DNA from: Certhia americana
Taxonomy: Eukaryota; Chordata; Aves; Passeriformes; Certhiidae
Length of the DNA: 64,000 nucleotides
Assembly: GCA_018697195.1 (NCBI GenBank)
Contig: JAGMWU010000140.1
Coordinates: forward strand, 36,001-100,000
Reading direction: 5' to 3'
The notes below the pieces were generated by a model. The model was not told the DNA's origin. It did no database searches and saw only the letters and a list, made by a program, of their open reading frames with translations. Positions 11,765 through 23,129 of this stretch are shown here, in pieces. A program made the translations under genes and the position numbers. Within the stretch, counting starts at the first letter, position 1; the number at the start of each line of letters is the position of its first letter.

Positions 11765-12515
11765 TGTGCAGTTGCAGCTCACAAAATTCATCACTGGGTC
11801 CAGGGTCATGAGCCAGCAATTGTGCATTGCAGCTCAAATAAAACTTCCATCAGGGCCAGGCAGCGCACAAACAGGAAAAATGGCCAGCAGTAAAAAAGGA
11901 GGGGATTTGTGCCAATTTTATCTGCCTCTTGGTAAACACCTCACATGGAACCCCCGGAATCCAGTCTGGAGTCTTCTAATTCAAATAGCTATGGCTGAAC
12001 CTGTTAAAGCAAACTCCAGACAAGGGCTACCTGCCAAAAAACTGTATACAGGGGCTTTGCATTGGTTACCCCCTGCTTAGAAGATAAGGGCGGAGGATGT
12101 GAGTTTTTGAGGCAGGAGCACGCAGGGCTCTGGGGAGCGAGACCTTAATTGACTGCCTTTTGATATAAGTAACCGGGGATCATGAATGAGGAAGCTGGGA
12201 GACAGAGATGTATTCTCAAGGCCTTGCAATATTGACAAGGGAGTTAACGAGTTTTAAACTGATATGCGAATAATACAGAGGGGACATAAGTGTGAAAGAA
12301 TTTTACAGCGGTGATGAGTGCTGATACAGACTGGGAAATGTGCCTAGAGAATCTTTTCATGGGATGGCCTGTCTTGGGATGGTTCAAGGTCAGTTCTGCT
12401 CAAAACTTTATGTGAAGCCGTGAAACGGATATCCATGTCCATGGCAGAGGGTTGGACTAGATGATAAACCTTAATGGTTTTCAACCCAGAAACATTCTGG
12501 GAATCCCATGATTAA
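11765..12515 (+). mobile_element. Diverged CR1 LINE fragment
   Basis: The order of CR1 3' features is recognisable: ATGAGCCAGCAATTGTGC at about 11,807, then much further on GGGTTGGACTAGATGATAAACCTTAATGG and a CATTCTGGGAATCCCATGATT tail ending near 12,512. Identity is low and there are many indels, so it is an old insertion. Confidence 0.5.
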
Positions 12516-12714
12516 AACAGGGTCTGTGAGAAGGCGCCATAATTGCACTCGATCCCTCCTTATGACAACACATCCTGTGTTAGGATGGGAGCTGCTGGCA
12601 TCGTTTGAATAGGAATCCAGTACCTCTGGCTGGTCAGGTAAACACATTCACTGCCTGAAGTACTTGTGCACACAGCTGTTGAGTAGGATGGAAAAGATGC
12701 ACAGAAATAAGTGA

Positions 12715-12960
12715 CATTTGTCACTGGACAATGTAGGGAAATGCCATCTGATCACAAAGAAGCAGTAGACAAACTCAGAACGTTAAAGAGTCACTCAGGG
12801 CACACTGAGCACAGCCAATGACAGCCTGTGTGATCACGCCCGTGCAAAACCAGCCAAACACCCCCTACCAGAAACACCCCTGGAGGCAACAATCGCTGCC
12901 TTGGGAGAGAGTCTGCAGGGCAAAGGATGACACACAGTGCACCAGCTTGGGATGCGCAGA
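12715..12960 (-). repeat. Short-type 3' flank block of FK4
   Basis: This is one of six copies of a block found just past the 3' end of FK4, FK6, FK7, FK8, FK9 and FK11 (others near 20,495, 24,150, 25,965, 29,630 and 35,270). On the minus strand it runs from the cleavage region (CATCCTTTGCC ... CAGACTCTCTCCCAAGGCAG) to TGGGTCAGGATGG-like sequence. It marks a subclass of keratin units distinct from those with the long-type UTR. Confidence 0.6.
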
Positions 12961-13039
12961 ATTAATAGTCAAAAGAGGGAAAAAAAAAAGGGCGGAGAAC
13001 ACAGGGGGCGGGAGGGCCACTGCGTGCAGGGCGGAAGCT

Positions 13040-13356
13040 TCAGAAGGGGAGGCACCTCGTCGCCACACGAGTCCAATGCCCGGACCTACCTGAGAGGCAC
13101 TAAAGCCCCAAGAGCTGCATGGGCACTCACTGAGAGCTGAGGATGTGCCAACAGCAGCAGAGTGGAGGATCCCCGGCGGGTGTTCCTGGGGAAGGAGCTG
13201 AGGAAGGGCCCCGGCAAGGGTCACCAGCACGGGCGAGGGCTGATGCCACGCGTGGGAAGTCCTGGCACTTGCCTGACAAAGGGCTCTTGCAGCTGTTGGC
13301 CCAGCGGCGGTGGGGTAGCAGAGGTGGCAGGGCGGCAAGGGGTGGCAGAAGGACAT
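13040..13356 (-). pseudogene. Feather beta-keratin copy FK4, disrupted
   Basis: The minus-strand ATG at 13356 opens a frame (MSFCHPLPPCHLCYP) that stays open past the family stop, down to 12,865. It is in the family frame only in parts. The core PSPVLVTLAGALPQLLPQE is readable, while the LANSC-NEPC region has slipped frame. The true tail (GARGCLP-type, then TGA at 13042-13040) lies in another frame. Exon 2 starts at 13381 after a CCAG acceptor. The 3' end is the short type. FK4 forms a near-perfect dyad with FK5: coding starts, TATA boxes and inverted arms all centre on about 14,670. Confidence 0.8.
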
Positions 13357-13727
13357 GCGTCTGTGGGGCTGCACGTGCCACCTGGCAGAGAGGGAGAGAG
13401 GAGCAGACAGTGTTTGAAGAGCAGCCTCCCACACTGGGAGGAGAGCCTTTTCTACCTCCACTCCTGGTGAGCACCACCAGGAAGGCCAAACCAGGGCAGA
13501 CCCCAACCAGCCCACAGCTCAGGTAGACACTCCAGTCTATATCTCAGCTTTCTCCACTTGATACATCCCCCTCTCCAATGGTATAAACACGCCTCAAGAC
13601 ACGCCAGCCAAACAAGGAGGAAGGGGATTGATTAGAAATCCCATGAGACGAGGTTGAAAGAGAAAGGGAGGAGGAATGGGCACAAGGAGAACCCGAGGGC
13701 AACAAGAAAGGGCCTCAACAGACTCAC

Positions 13728-13890
13728 CTTGTTCCCAACAAGATGAAGCTGAAGAGGTGGACATGGGAGAGTGAGAAGAAGGTCCCGGCTTTTATACACT
13801 TACTGTACCGCCCCAGGCCCACCAGTACTGCACATAGGGGGCCAGTAACTTTTACTAGAGAATTCATCTCCAAAGCAGGGACGTCCTCCC
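13728..13890 (-). promoter_or_regulatory. FK4 promoter and noncoding exon 1
   Basis: On the minus strand a TATAAAA box occupies 13796-13790. Exon 1 ends at 13728 with a perfect AAG/GTGAGTC donor, and the intron ends at 13382. It is one of the two best-kept minus-strand signals. The GGCCTGGGGCGGTACAG element lies just upstream. Confidence 0.75.
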
Positions 13891-13994
13891 AAATGCCTAG
13901 GTTGTGTTTGGTTCTGCTCACGCTGTGCCATTTCATTCCTCAATACTGCGACATGGCCATAGGCAACAGAGGTCTTTTGACAGTGTTGGGAGAG

Positions 13995-14310
13995 AGGCCT
14001 GAGGCTTTCACCGAGCACAATCACGTTGGCACAGGCAGAAGATGGCCCCCATGTGCTGGAGAGGTTCTTGTGCAGGAGAGCATGTGGTTGTGGGGAAATA
14101 TGATGCGTGTTTGTACAAACCCTTGTGAGGAACAAGGCTCAGTCTTCCCACCAATGCATACCCTCGGAGTACCTGAAGTCTTCCTGAAGGTGGGCATGCT
14201 GCATTCCTCTACTGCCCTGTTGCCCCTGCTCAGGGCACAACCCTCACTGGGCATTGCCTCCATAGGCAGGTTTCTTACATTGCCTGCTTTCAAACAGCTT
14301 TGCACAAGTA
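13995..14310 (+). repeat. Left arm of inverted repeat between FK4 and FK5
   Basis: This segment is the reverse complement of 15,032-15,352. Paired landmarks are GAAGTCTTCCTGAAG with CTTCCAGGGAAGACTTC, and GCCTCCATAGGCAGGTTTCTTACATTG with its complement at 15,060-15,090. The arms are about 320 bp each and are separated by about 720 bp that include central block B. Confidence 0.8.
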
Positions 14311-14679
14311 AATCTCCACCTTCAAGGAAAGACCATTTCTGGTTATTTGTAAGAGTTGTCTCTTCTCATTACCATCCTCTGGGGGAAAACAAACCTGGTG
14401 CTGTCAGCAGGGGCCTGGGAAGGGGATTTTTGCCCTCCTAATTCTGTGAAGCTCTGAAAGAAGCCCTTTAGGGTTGGGCCTCAACTGTGCCTCTCTATCA
14501 GGAGGGGTTCTGTTGGGCGCTTGAGATTGTACCACATTCCACTTCTAAACCCAATGCAATTCTTGCCACATTTTGTACCATGATCTGCAGGGACACAAAA
14601 GCACGAGCCACATTTTCAATAAATGTAAGTCCGCAAGCATTCCTGACCCATGAAAAAACTGCCATAGCATCCCTTTTCC

Positions 14680-15020
14680 AAGGCCAGGGGTGGAGCTGCC
14701 CTTGCTGGAGGGCTATCAGCCCTGCCTTTGACAGGCCTGGCCAGACATCACCCACTACCTGGCTTGGTCTCAACCAAAGGCTGACACACGGGCCAACCCA
14801 AAATTAGAGCGTGACTTGCCACGCTAGGGAGACTCTTTCCCTGGGAGATTTGACTATTGAAGCATTCCCTGCCCTCCTGGGACGCAGCCAGCTGCCTCAA
14901 GTCTGCAGGGCAGAGAAGTGCATCAATCTTTGGTGTTAGTCTCAGAAGCTGCTTTCTATCCAGGGCCTTTATGAGCAACATTTCCCTCCTGGATCCCAAG
15001 GCACGTGGCAAGCGGATCAT
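14680..15020 (+). repeat. Divergent-pair central block, copy B (FK4/FK5)
   Basis: This is the same block as at 6,395. It includes TGGAGCTGCCCTTGCTGGAGG, CCTGGCTTGGTCT and TCTGCAGGGCAGAGAAGTGCATC. It sits at the symmetry centre of the pair, yet the block itself is not palindromic. Confidence 0.75.
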
Positions 15021-15031
15021 GCCAGGCCTGT

Positions 15032-15352
15032 TATCCTTGTGCAAAGCTTGTTTGAAAGCAGCCAATGTAAGAAACCTGCCTATGGAGGCAATGCCAGTGG
15101 TTGTGCCCTGACAGGGAGGCAACAGGGCAGGAGAGGAATGCAGGCTGCCCAACTTCCAGGGAAGACTTCAGGTACCAGGATAGGGGATGCATGGTGGGAA
15201 GACATGACCCTTGTTTCCTCACAAGGGTTTGTAAAACAGCATCAGAGTTTCCCCACAACCACATGCTCTGCCTGCACAAGAACTCTCCAGCAACATGGGG
15301 GCACATATTCTGCCTTGTGCCAACGTGAGGTGCTCAGGAAAGGCCTCAGGGC
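15032..15352 (-). repeat. Right arm of inverted repeat between FK4 and FK5
   Basis: This is the reverse-complement partner of 13,995-14,310. Relative to its own gene (FK5), each arm occupies the same upstream position, as expected if a whole keratin unit was duplicated in inverted orientation. Confidence 0.8.
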
Positions 15353-15399
15353 CTCTCATCCCAACATTCAAAAAGACCCCTACTGTGGCCTAATGGCCA

Positions 15400-15614
15400 T
15401 GTCAGCATGAGGAACTGAAATCGGCAGCGTTGTGACAGAAACAAACACAAACCTGGAGGAATTTGGAGCGGAAGTATGATTGGAGATGAGTCTCTAGGAA
15501 AATACTGCCCATATGCAGTGACTGTGGCCCTGGGGCGGGTACAGGAGCTGTATAAAAAGCAGGACCTTCTTCTCACTCTTCCAGCCATCCTTCGCGTCAT
15601 CTGTTGGGAACAAG
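15400..15614 (+). promoter_or_regulatory. FK5 promoter and noncoding exon 1
   Basis: TATAAAAA lies at 15551-15558, after CCCTGGGGCGGGTACAGGAGC. Exon 1 ends at 15614 with a consensus CAAG/GTGAGT donor, and the intron runs to 15954. All core elements are intact. Confidence 0.75.
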
Positions 15615-15973
15615 GTGAGTTTTTGAGCCCTTCTTTTGCCCTCTGGGTTCTCCTTGTGCCCTTCCTCTTCCCTTTCTCGTCAACTCGTACTTCTATGGGA
15701 TTCTAAATCACCTCCCTTCCTCCTGTTTGTGGCGTGTTCTTGAGGCTGTTTACCATTGGAGAGGGGTGATGTATCTGGAGAAAGGCTGGAATATAGACGA
15801 GTTTGTCTCCTGAGCTGTGGGTGGGTGGGGTCGCCCTGGCTTTGGCTTCATTGGTGGTGCTCACAGGAGCTGAGAGAAAGGATCTCCTTACCAGTGTGGT
15901 GAGGCGCTCTTCCAAACACGGTTGGGGGTCTGCTCCTCTCTCCCTCTCTGCCAGGTCACGGCAGCCCCAAGAC

Positions 15974-16286
15974 ATGTCCTGCTACACCCCTGTGCCGGCC
16001 CTGCCAGCCCTGCGGCCCACCCAGCTGGCCAACAGCTTGCAATGAGCCCTGTATGTCAGGCGTGCCAGGACTCCACCGTGGCCCATCAGCAGTCGCCCCG
16101 GCCCCGTGCTGGGACCCTGCCCGGGCCATTCTCAGCTCCTTCCACAGAACACCGCCGTGGTCCTCCACTCTGCTGCTGTGGGCCGCATCTCAGCTCTCAG
16201 GGAGTGCCAATCAGCTCTGGGTGGAGGGCTTTAGCTCTCGGGCTGGGACAGTGGCCTCTGTGGCCAACAGGTGTTCCCTGCTATGA
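15974..16286 (+). pseudogene. Feather beta-keratin copy FK5, disrupted
   Basis: The ATG at 15974-15976 is intact and the exon begins at 15955. The first frame reads MSCYTP, then slips within the head and hits a TGA after about 24 codons (ending ANSLQ). Later family pieces appear in other frames: QACQDSTV, the core around 16,085-16,200 and GVPISSGW. The terminus is aligned to the TGA at 16284-16286. At 313 bp the exon is longer than the roughly 300 expected, so insertions outnumber deletions. A long-type 3' UTR with an ATTAAA signal follows (16706-16711). FK5 is divergent with FK4 and tail-to-tail with FK6. Confidence 0.85.
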
Positions 16287-16750
16287 AGCTGATGCCCATG
16301 GCCCTGGGGGAAGGGGAAGGAAACCAAGGCAACTCACAGGATGGACCGCCCTGGGGGATGCAGCATCGGCTCGTTGCTTGCTGAGGGGCTGAGCAACCCT
16401 AAGCATGCCAGAAGAAGGACGGGGCCAGCCCTGGGCTCTGGGAAGCACCCCATCCCGTGCCTCTGACCTCTGCACTCTCTCCTTTCCCTCCTGGTCATTG
16501 CTCCCTTGTGCCTACCTGGGGCTGTTGGGGGGGAGGGGGACCCACACAGCCATCCTGGGGAGGGCCGATGGCCCTGCTGCTCTCTTGACAGCCAGGTGCA
16601 CACCTGCTGGCAGTCTCCTGACACAGCTTGGATGAGATTCTAGCTCACCTGATGCTCTACGGCTGGGCCTCCACTCAGGAGTGACCCAGTTCTCACTTTT
16701 GACTCATTAAAAGTTCTGTTGCATGCCGCCCACGCCCTGTGTCATTCCTT
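16287..16750 (+). other. Long-type keratin 3' UTR of FK5
   Basis: This is the most complete + strand copy of the long-type UTR. It starts CCCATGGCCCTGGGGGAAGG and passes GCTGAGCAACCC and TTGACTCATTAAAAGTTCTGTTGCATGCC near 16,700. The ATTAAA at 16706-16711 is the likely polyadenylation signal. Confidence 0.7.
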
Positions 16751-16759
16751 TCCCTCTTA

Positions 16760-17340
16760 CAGTATCCCAAGGACGCCCAGGGAAGAGGGTGCCATGGAGG
16801 GGTCTGTGAGATGATTTACGAGAAGGTGTTCAGGCCTTTTAAGACTGCGAGTTAAATCACTTATGGTTGGTATTGCTGCTTTCGTCCTTCGTGATATGTC
16901 TGGAGTTGGTAGAAATGACCAAACCTCTTCACTGACACTGTCTGCTAAAGGATTTTTTTCGTCTCTGTCCATACTGCTCTCCACCCCAGCATCCTGGGCC
17001 TAAGCAAAGTGCTCTAATGTCCTCACCCATCCTGGCCACCTGACTGAAATCACCGCTGGCTCCAGGGTGCTTGCAGTACAGCCTGTGGCCCAGCACAGGG
17101 GATAGCAGCAGGAGGGTGCTGAGTCATCGCTCCCACCCATCCCATGCTTCCAGTCCAGCTCACAACGACCAGATGTGGGGGAAGCCCCGGTGCCAGGCAC
17201 AGTTGGGGCAGTCACCCCTGTTCTGATGTGGTGACTGCAAAAGCCCTTTGTATTTTTGGCTCGCTTGGGGGATGCTGCGTAACAGGGCGCTGAGGGAGGT
17301 GTGAGGAGGACAGGGCAGTTCGGTCCCACATCAGCTGCCT
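16760..17340. other. Spacer with no recognised feature
   Basis: This is unique sequence between the FK5 3' UTR and a tetranucleotide repeat. Open frames here show no recognisable domain, and I see no repeat family. Confidence 0.4.
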
Positions 17341-17365
17341 TCAGGGATTGGGCTCTATCTCTCGA

Positions 17366-17405
17366 TTATCTATCTATCTATCTATCTATCTACTCTATCT
17401 ACTAT

Positions 17406-17438
<33 letters not shown>

Positions 17439-17447
17439 TCTATCTCA
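17366..17447. repeat. (TCTA)n microsatellite
   Basis: About 80 bp of TCTA units with two imperfect interruptions (ACTCTATCTACTATTC). It lies in the FK5/FK6 tail-to-tail spacer. Translations of it (SIYLSIYL) are artefacts. Confidence 0.95.
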
Positions 17448-18049
17448 CATTTACATTAATAAATCAGACTATTGACTTGGGCATATGGATCATCTGCACC
17501 TTAATTTGGGCATTCTTAAATAATAGAATCAAAACAACTGGTCCTCCGTTCAATCTCATGTTGTACCTGGGGCTTTTCTTGTTGGGACCTGCCTCACAAA
17601 GAATGATGGCAAGCAGGCCAAGATAAAGTGACCTGCCCTTCTCGGATTTCTCTTCCTCTTCTCCTCCTCCCACTGCCATGAGACTTGGGGGGGTTCTGCC
17701 CTTCCAGACCCTCCACAACCAGGCTTCTCAACCATGTCACCACGGACGACATGCCCCTTCTGCAGAATGAGCACGAAGCACAAGAGGGAGGTTGGGAAAG
17801 CAGATCTGACAGTCAGGGGGGGGCAGTTGGAGTCATGGCTCCGTCCCCACCTGCAAGTTACAAGTGTCCCCTAGCAGCATTGGGAGCATCCAAGGATTTT
17901 ATTACTCATGGGCTCAATTCAGGTGGAAAACGGTGATTAACTGGTGTCCATCAGGATCAATCAAGGACAATATTGTGTTTAATATGTCATCAATTAAACG
18001 TAGTGTAGCGGCTTTGGTTTGCAATGAGATGGTCCTGGCCAATGCACCA

Positions 18050-18800
18050 TTTTAATGGTGGGTTTGTTTTCTGGTGAGAAGGATTAGGAGAGAAGGCAAA
18101 GCAGGCTTAAACTTTGAAAGGTATAAAGAAAAATTTATTAACAAACTAAAAGAATAATAGAATAGATAAAAACTTCAGACATTTCTCCTGCTCCCCTACA
18201 CTCTTTTCGTTCCCATGAAAACATGTAGAATACAGAATTCTTAGAACCCAGAATTCCTTAGTCAGTTTTTACCTTTAGATAGTATATTTCAGTCACTTAG
18301 GGATGGAGAAGAATCTCTTTTGTGCTACGGAGAAGTCTCCACAAGGAAAACAGGTCTCTCGTGGCTCAATTTCCATGAACAGCAGCCGCAACAGGTGTCT
18401 GCATCGTGAAGTTCCTCCCGTTTTACCAGCCTTCTCACAGCTGTGCTTTTGTTGGGCCATGGTAACTTATGGGGGCTATTGTAAGGATGAACTGTTGAAA
18501 ATCAAAGGTTTCTCTCATCCATCTTAAAATCATCTTCATCTTCATCTTCGCAGCTTAATCTTCTTTCATCATCTCTCATCTTCTTCTTCTTCCCTCAGGG
18601 CAAAGGGTTTCTCATCACTCGTATTTCTCTCGGGTCAACTTCTCATTGCAATTCACAGCTACTTTGATGCTACTTACTCAGCAGTGTATGCTTGCTAGGT
18701 CTGCATTTGAACTGCCACTTCCCTAACTTTTTCCATGATTTTAAAAGGGGATATTTAAGTATTATAGGCCATCACCAGAACTTACAAGAGAATTTCAGCT
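18050..18800 (-). mobile_element. Candidate LTR-element remnant
   Basis: The AT-rich stretch AAGAAAAATTTATTAACAAACTAAAAG near 18,128 resembles the antisense of the polyadenylation region of avian ERV LTRs (AATAAA reversed as TTTATT). The following CT-rich segment is compatible with an LTR. No terminal TG/CA pair or target-site duplication is identified. Confidence 0.3.
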
Positions 18801-18839
18801 AAAAATAAACGCATCTCCTCCCATCCGGGACCCTTACTA

Positions 18840-19400
18840 CTCTGGTCTGACCTGGATGCATTCATGGTATTTCTTACGTGTCTTCACTCTGTCCTTTCTC
18901 TCACTCGAGACGGATTTAGACAGCACATCTCATCTGAAAAAAGATGGGCACTGAAAAGAGATAACAATTCTCAGCAGGGACTGCAGAGGAAGGCGTGGTG
19001 GCCGCTGAAGCAGTCAAAGTTCAGACACGCTGGGGCTGTTGTCCTTCCTCTCCTGCTTGGGAGCCACCCAGGGCCTGGCTCAGCCCCGCTGCGTGGGCCG
19101 TGGCGAGCAGGCCTGACCCATCCTGCAGCCTGCTCCCAGGGGTCAGCGGACCCCAGGCTCGGTCCAGCTGGCAGCAGAGGCAGGGCTCATGTCACCCAGA
19201 AAGAATCAGCAGCCACGGCCTGACCCTAGCCTTGGCCAAGGCTCGCAGCCTCTTCTTCCCCCCCCGGCCCCACCAGCTGAGGACGGGCACAGCAGGAGGT
19301 GTGGCCACCCAGCACACTGTCAACCTCTTCCAAACCCAAAACAGAAAGATTTCCCAGGGTGTTCATCTTAAAAGGTGATTCACAAAGGCTATCCAAGCCT
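18840..19400. other. GC-rich spacer, unassigned
   Basis: This sequence contains overlapping open frames at 18,864-19,378 with low-complexity Pro/Gly/Ala/Arg content. Nothing in them is recognisable and no copy exists elsewhere in the window, so I make no gene call. Confidence 0.35.
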
Positions 19401-19569
19401 TTCATTGGGTTTATCGTGCATTCAATATTTAAAACTGGTACTGATTGGTCTCTGTCAGGTCCACAGGAGGCTTTCTAACAGGTCTTTCAAGGGAACTACT
19501 TGATACTAAAAACATGAATCAATACCAAACCAGACACATAGATATGGGATGAGTGGACACCAACAAGGT

Positions 19570-20150
19570 TTAGTGAATGCACCAAGCTGAGGCTTGAGAA
19601 AGTGTTTCATATTCAGAGGGATCTTGGCAGAGTTGAGAATGGAACCATGTGAAAATCAGGTAACTTCAACAAGGGCTGATGCTTATTTTGTAGGCTGAAA
19701 TTCTCTTGAAAGACTGGAAGAGAAAATAGTTTAGGACCAGTGTTGCAGAGAGGAACCAGAAATAATGGAGTAGAAAAAAATTGGACATGAGCCAGCAATG
19801 TGTTTTGACATACAGAAATTCAACCATGAAACCATGTACTGCACAAAAGAAATACTGCAGCAGGTCAGAGCTCTCGTAGACCCTACCTGGAGGTTGTGTG
19901 GTCCAGATGGAGTCCCCAAATAGTCATGGAACCTCGATAAGAGAAGCTCATGACAAGGGCCTGAAAAATGATCGGAAATGGAGCTGCATCATCCCTGCAT
20001 GAGAGAAGGATGAGGGACCTTGAGCTTTTTCAGGGCAGGAGAAGGTGCAGGCTCGGAGATATAAGGTTGAAGCAGGCCATACATGCAAAGGCGGACTGAT
20101 AAGGAAGCGGCGAGAAGAGAATTTATAAGTGCTGCTGCTGATGGACAAGG
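19570..20150 (+). mobile_element. Old CR1 LINE fragment, internal part
   Basis: Diverged but ordered CR1 landmarks are visible: GCTTGAGAAAGTG, AACTTCAACAAGGGC (19,665), GGACATGAGCCAGCAATGTG (19,785) and a later stretch matching the CR1 segment around AGGAGCGGCTGAG (20,105). They come from the CR1 region upstream of the 3' UTR. Confidence 0.5.
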
Positions 20151-20494
20151 GAACACTTTTACAACTTAAAACTAGTGGTAGATGTAGATGCGCGAGACAC
20201 AGGAAGAAGTAACGATGTGGTGGGGAAATGGAAAATGGCTGCACACCTATGGAAGTATTCGGCTGCCGTATTAATGGAAAAATTGACGTAAACTGATAAC
20301 AGTGGCACAGTACTGCTTAGGAAGGGTTTACTGGAAACCTGATGGGAAAGCTTGGGAATCTGTGCCTCTGCAGTAACACATACACTTGCCGAGGCACTTC
20401 CAATGCTCAGTAATGAGCTCGTAGTGATCTATGGAAACACATGAAAAACCTGGTGAAGAAAGTACAAGTTAGCCACTGAACCTGTTTACAGAAA

Positions 20495-20720
20495 ATCCAT
20501 TCTGATGCAAAGAGGCAGAGGAAATTCAAAAACCAGAGAGTTACTAGTGCACACTGAGCACAGCCCAATACCAAGCCCCAGTGTTGCCAGCCAGGGCAAA
20601 ACCACTCCAACAACCCCCTCCAGAACACACCTGGGGCAACACCACCTGCAGTCGGGGAGAGAGTCTGCAGTGGCAAAAGGGATGACCACAAGGCCACAGG
20701 CTGGAGGCCGCAGATTATAT
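20495..20720 (-). repeat. Short-type 3' flank block of FK6
   Basis: This repeats the block at 12,715. GTGCACACTGAGCACAGCC at about 20,548 and GGGAGAGAGTCTGCAG at about 20,656 are shared. The polyadenylation site itself is eroded (GATTATATGAGCC near 20,712 instead of TTTAATGAGTC). Confidence 0.6.
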
Positions 20721-20788
20721 GAGCCAAAAAAGAGGGGAAAAAGGGGCGGTATCCAGGTGGAGGCCACTGCTGAAGGGTGCAGCAGCTT

Positions 20789-21104
20789 CCAGGGCAGGGG
20801 AGCACCTAGCTGACACAGAGGCCCCACTGCCCAGGCCTGAGAGGCAAAGCCCCCAGAGTGATGGGCACTCCCTGGACGCTGAGGATGCTGCCACAGCAGC
20901 AGAGGTGGAGGATCCACACGGAGGTGTTCCTGTCGGGAAGGAGCTGCAGGAGGGCCCAGGGAGGGTCACCAGCACGCGGCGAGGGTGGACTGGCCCACGG
21001 TGGCAGTGCTGGCACGCCTTAAACAGGGCTCATTGCAGATGTGGCAGCGGGGTGGCAGCGCCCGCAGGCGCGGGGCAGGGCGGCACGGGGTGTAGCAGGT
21101 ACAT
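20789..21104 (-). pseudogene. Feather beta-keratin copy FK6, disrupted
   Basis: The minus-strand ATG at 21104 is followed by TACCTGCTACAC, where the family has TCCTGCTACACC. A one-base insertion right after the start shifts the frame, which ends at a TGA after 24 codons. The core reappears as MLVTLPGPSCSSFPTG, and further on CLSGLGSG can be read. The stop position is TGG (20789-20791) and the frame runs on. The intron acceptor is also damaged: the CCAG/GTGC of the other copies reads CCCTGGCG here. Start context, splice site and stop are all faulty, so this is among the most eroded copies. Confidence 0.8.
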
Positions 21105-21499
21105 AGTCTTGGGGCTGCACGTTCGCCAGGGCAGAGAGAGAATAAAAAATCAAGGCATGAGGGACTTTTTTGAAGTACGATGTGTCAGACCCCTACATGA
21201 GGGGCGCCCATTTTCCCCATCTGTTGTATCACTTACCGAAATCCCACAGGCATCTCCCATTCAGAAGATGCACAGCAGGATGGCAGACCCAGGGCCAGAA
21301 CCCATATCGCCCATGATCCCAGAGACCATCTATGAGGCAGCCTGAAACCTTTTCTTTACCCCTCTCGGCGTCCTTTTCCCCAGACGTAAGCATTTCAGCG
21401 GCCTCCACGAATAGGACGAGAGAGTACTGTGGTGGAGAGTATCCCACAAGAGGAGGAAAGCGAGAACAAGGGCAGGACAAGAGGAAAACTCTTCAAAAC

Positions 21500-21640
21500 G
21501 CACCTTGTTCCCACGTGCGATTGGAAAGTAAGAGTGAGGACGAGTAGGACGAGAGGAGAAGATCTTGTTTGTAATTGCTCTTCACTGACCCAGGCTCACA
21601 GCTCACTGCACAGGGCAGTAATGTTCCTACACAGACTCGC
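21500..21640 (-). promoter_or_regulatory. FK6 exon 1 and degenerate promoter
   Basis: On the minus strand GGGAACAAGGTGCG near 21,510-21,498 aligns with the exon 1 end, with the donor changed to GTGCG. The TATA position reads TACAAACAAG. Core signals look weak. Confidence 0.45.
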
Positions 21641-22384
21641 CTCCCAAACAACAAATAGCCTCCCTAACGCCATAGTTTTGCTTTTTCTGTCCATCAACCA
21701 ATGCCATTTTATCTTTCCTATTTCGAGGTCGACCAATGGCCTCCAAGGATTCTTTCAAAGCCTGAGATGAAAGCAACCACGGGGTTTTCTGGGCGCAGTG
21801 TACACACCAGTACAGCGAGATGACTTATATGTGCCGGAGGGGTCTTTGCAGCAGTCGACACCTAGACTGGGGAAGTAAGCTGTGGTTGTTTTTTACCCTT
21901 GTTGCAGAGCAGCGAACATTACCTCCCACCAAGCTGTCTTCTTCTCATGTGGCCATTTGTGTGGCAAGGTATCTCCCTCCTCATGGCGGCCTTGTCGGCG
22001 TTACCAATGCATGCCATCAGCAGTTGAGAGGGAGATAATGTGCTCTCCTGATGGTTGAGTCAAGGAATGCCATGAGATGCCTCCTGAGTGGGTCATTCTC
22101 AATCTTTGTATGGGTCTTTGTGTGGAGGTTCAGAAAATACTTATTCTTACCGTTTTCTCCAGGATCACCATGCACTTTGCCCCATACATAGCCGAGGAAC
22201 TTTTCACAAACAAGCTGATTGTCCTGAAAGCCCCATGAGTACACGTCGGGAGAAGTGATCGGTACAAGTCATGCTGAGGGCATGTGTCTGTTTGGCTGCC
22301 TGGAGCTTGTACACGGACAGGCCCTAGTGACTGGAAGAGGTTTTCCTGAGGCGTGATGGAGTGCCCTTGCTGGAGGGAATAAAA

Positions 22385-22680
22385 TTTCAGCTGTGTGTGG
22401 GCATGGGCCGCACCAGCAAGTCACAAGGCTGACAATGGCCAACCAAAATAGACTGTGCTTCCCACAGGTAGAGCAATTCTCCCTGAAAATTTGCCCTACC
22501 AAAGGATTTTACCTTGCCACGTGGGATGCTCCTCAGCTGCCTCCATGTCTTCAGGGAAGGAAGGTGCCATCCTGCTGATGGGTGTTGAGAGCTGGGTTTG
22601 CACCCCAGGGGGGCCCTTCCTGACATGTCCCCTCCCTGAGCATCCCCAGGCATGTGGTACCTACAGGGATCTTAAGCTCT
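22385..22680 (+). repeat. Divergent-pair central block, copy C (FK6/FK7)
   Basis: Shared landmarks are AATTTGCCCTACCAAAGGATT and GCTGCCTCCATGTCTTCAGGG. It is shorter and more diverged than the other four copies and lies exactly midway between FK6 and FK7 (centre about 22,445). Confidence 0.6.
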
Positions 22681-23129
22681 CATTCACTGGGGAGGCAAAA
22701 GTTTTCAGCACTTCCTCCAGTGGGTTGATTGTTTCTCCAGGCTGGACCGCGGCAGCCTTGGGTCAGGGGGAAAAAGCCACGAGGAAGGGCTAATGCCAGG
22801 ACCAAGTCCACGTCACAGAAGCCCAAGGAGGTTCCCAGATGATGGGGGAGATGTTTTCTGCAAACTAAGTCTGCTAAAGCATTTAGGAGAGCACCCACCA
22901 CCACAGCTGAGACAAGCCTCAGGCCCAGGTAGATAGGCCTGTGCATAATCTTACGTACGACACCTTACTGCTGGTGGGTTGACTTTTCTCCAGGAAGTCC
23001 TTGCTGTATGGAGCTCACCTCACTTGCAATTACAAACAAGCCACTGTCCAAGCCAACATCTGACTGCACAGGCCCCATCTGTACTTCTGCACCACCTGGC
23101 ATGACTCATCATGGGATATATTCTCTTGT

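Noticed and set aside
18864..19378. Possible GC-rich gene between FK5 and FK6
   Set aside because: Three overlapping frames with equal openness and no recognisable residues; no splice context.
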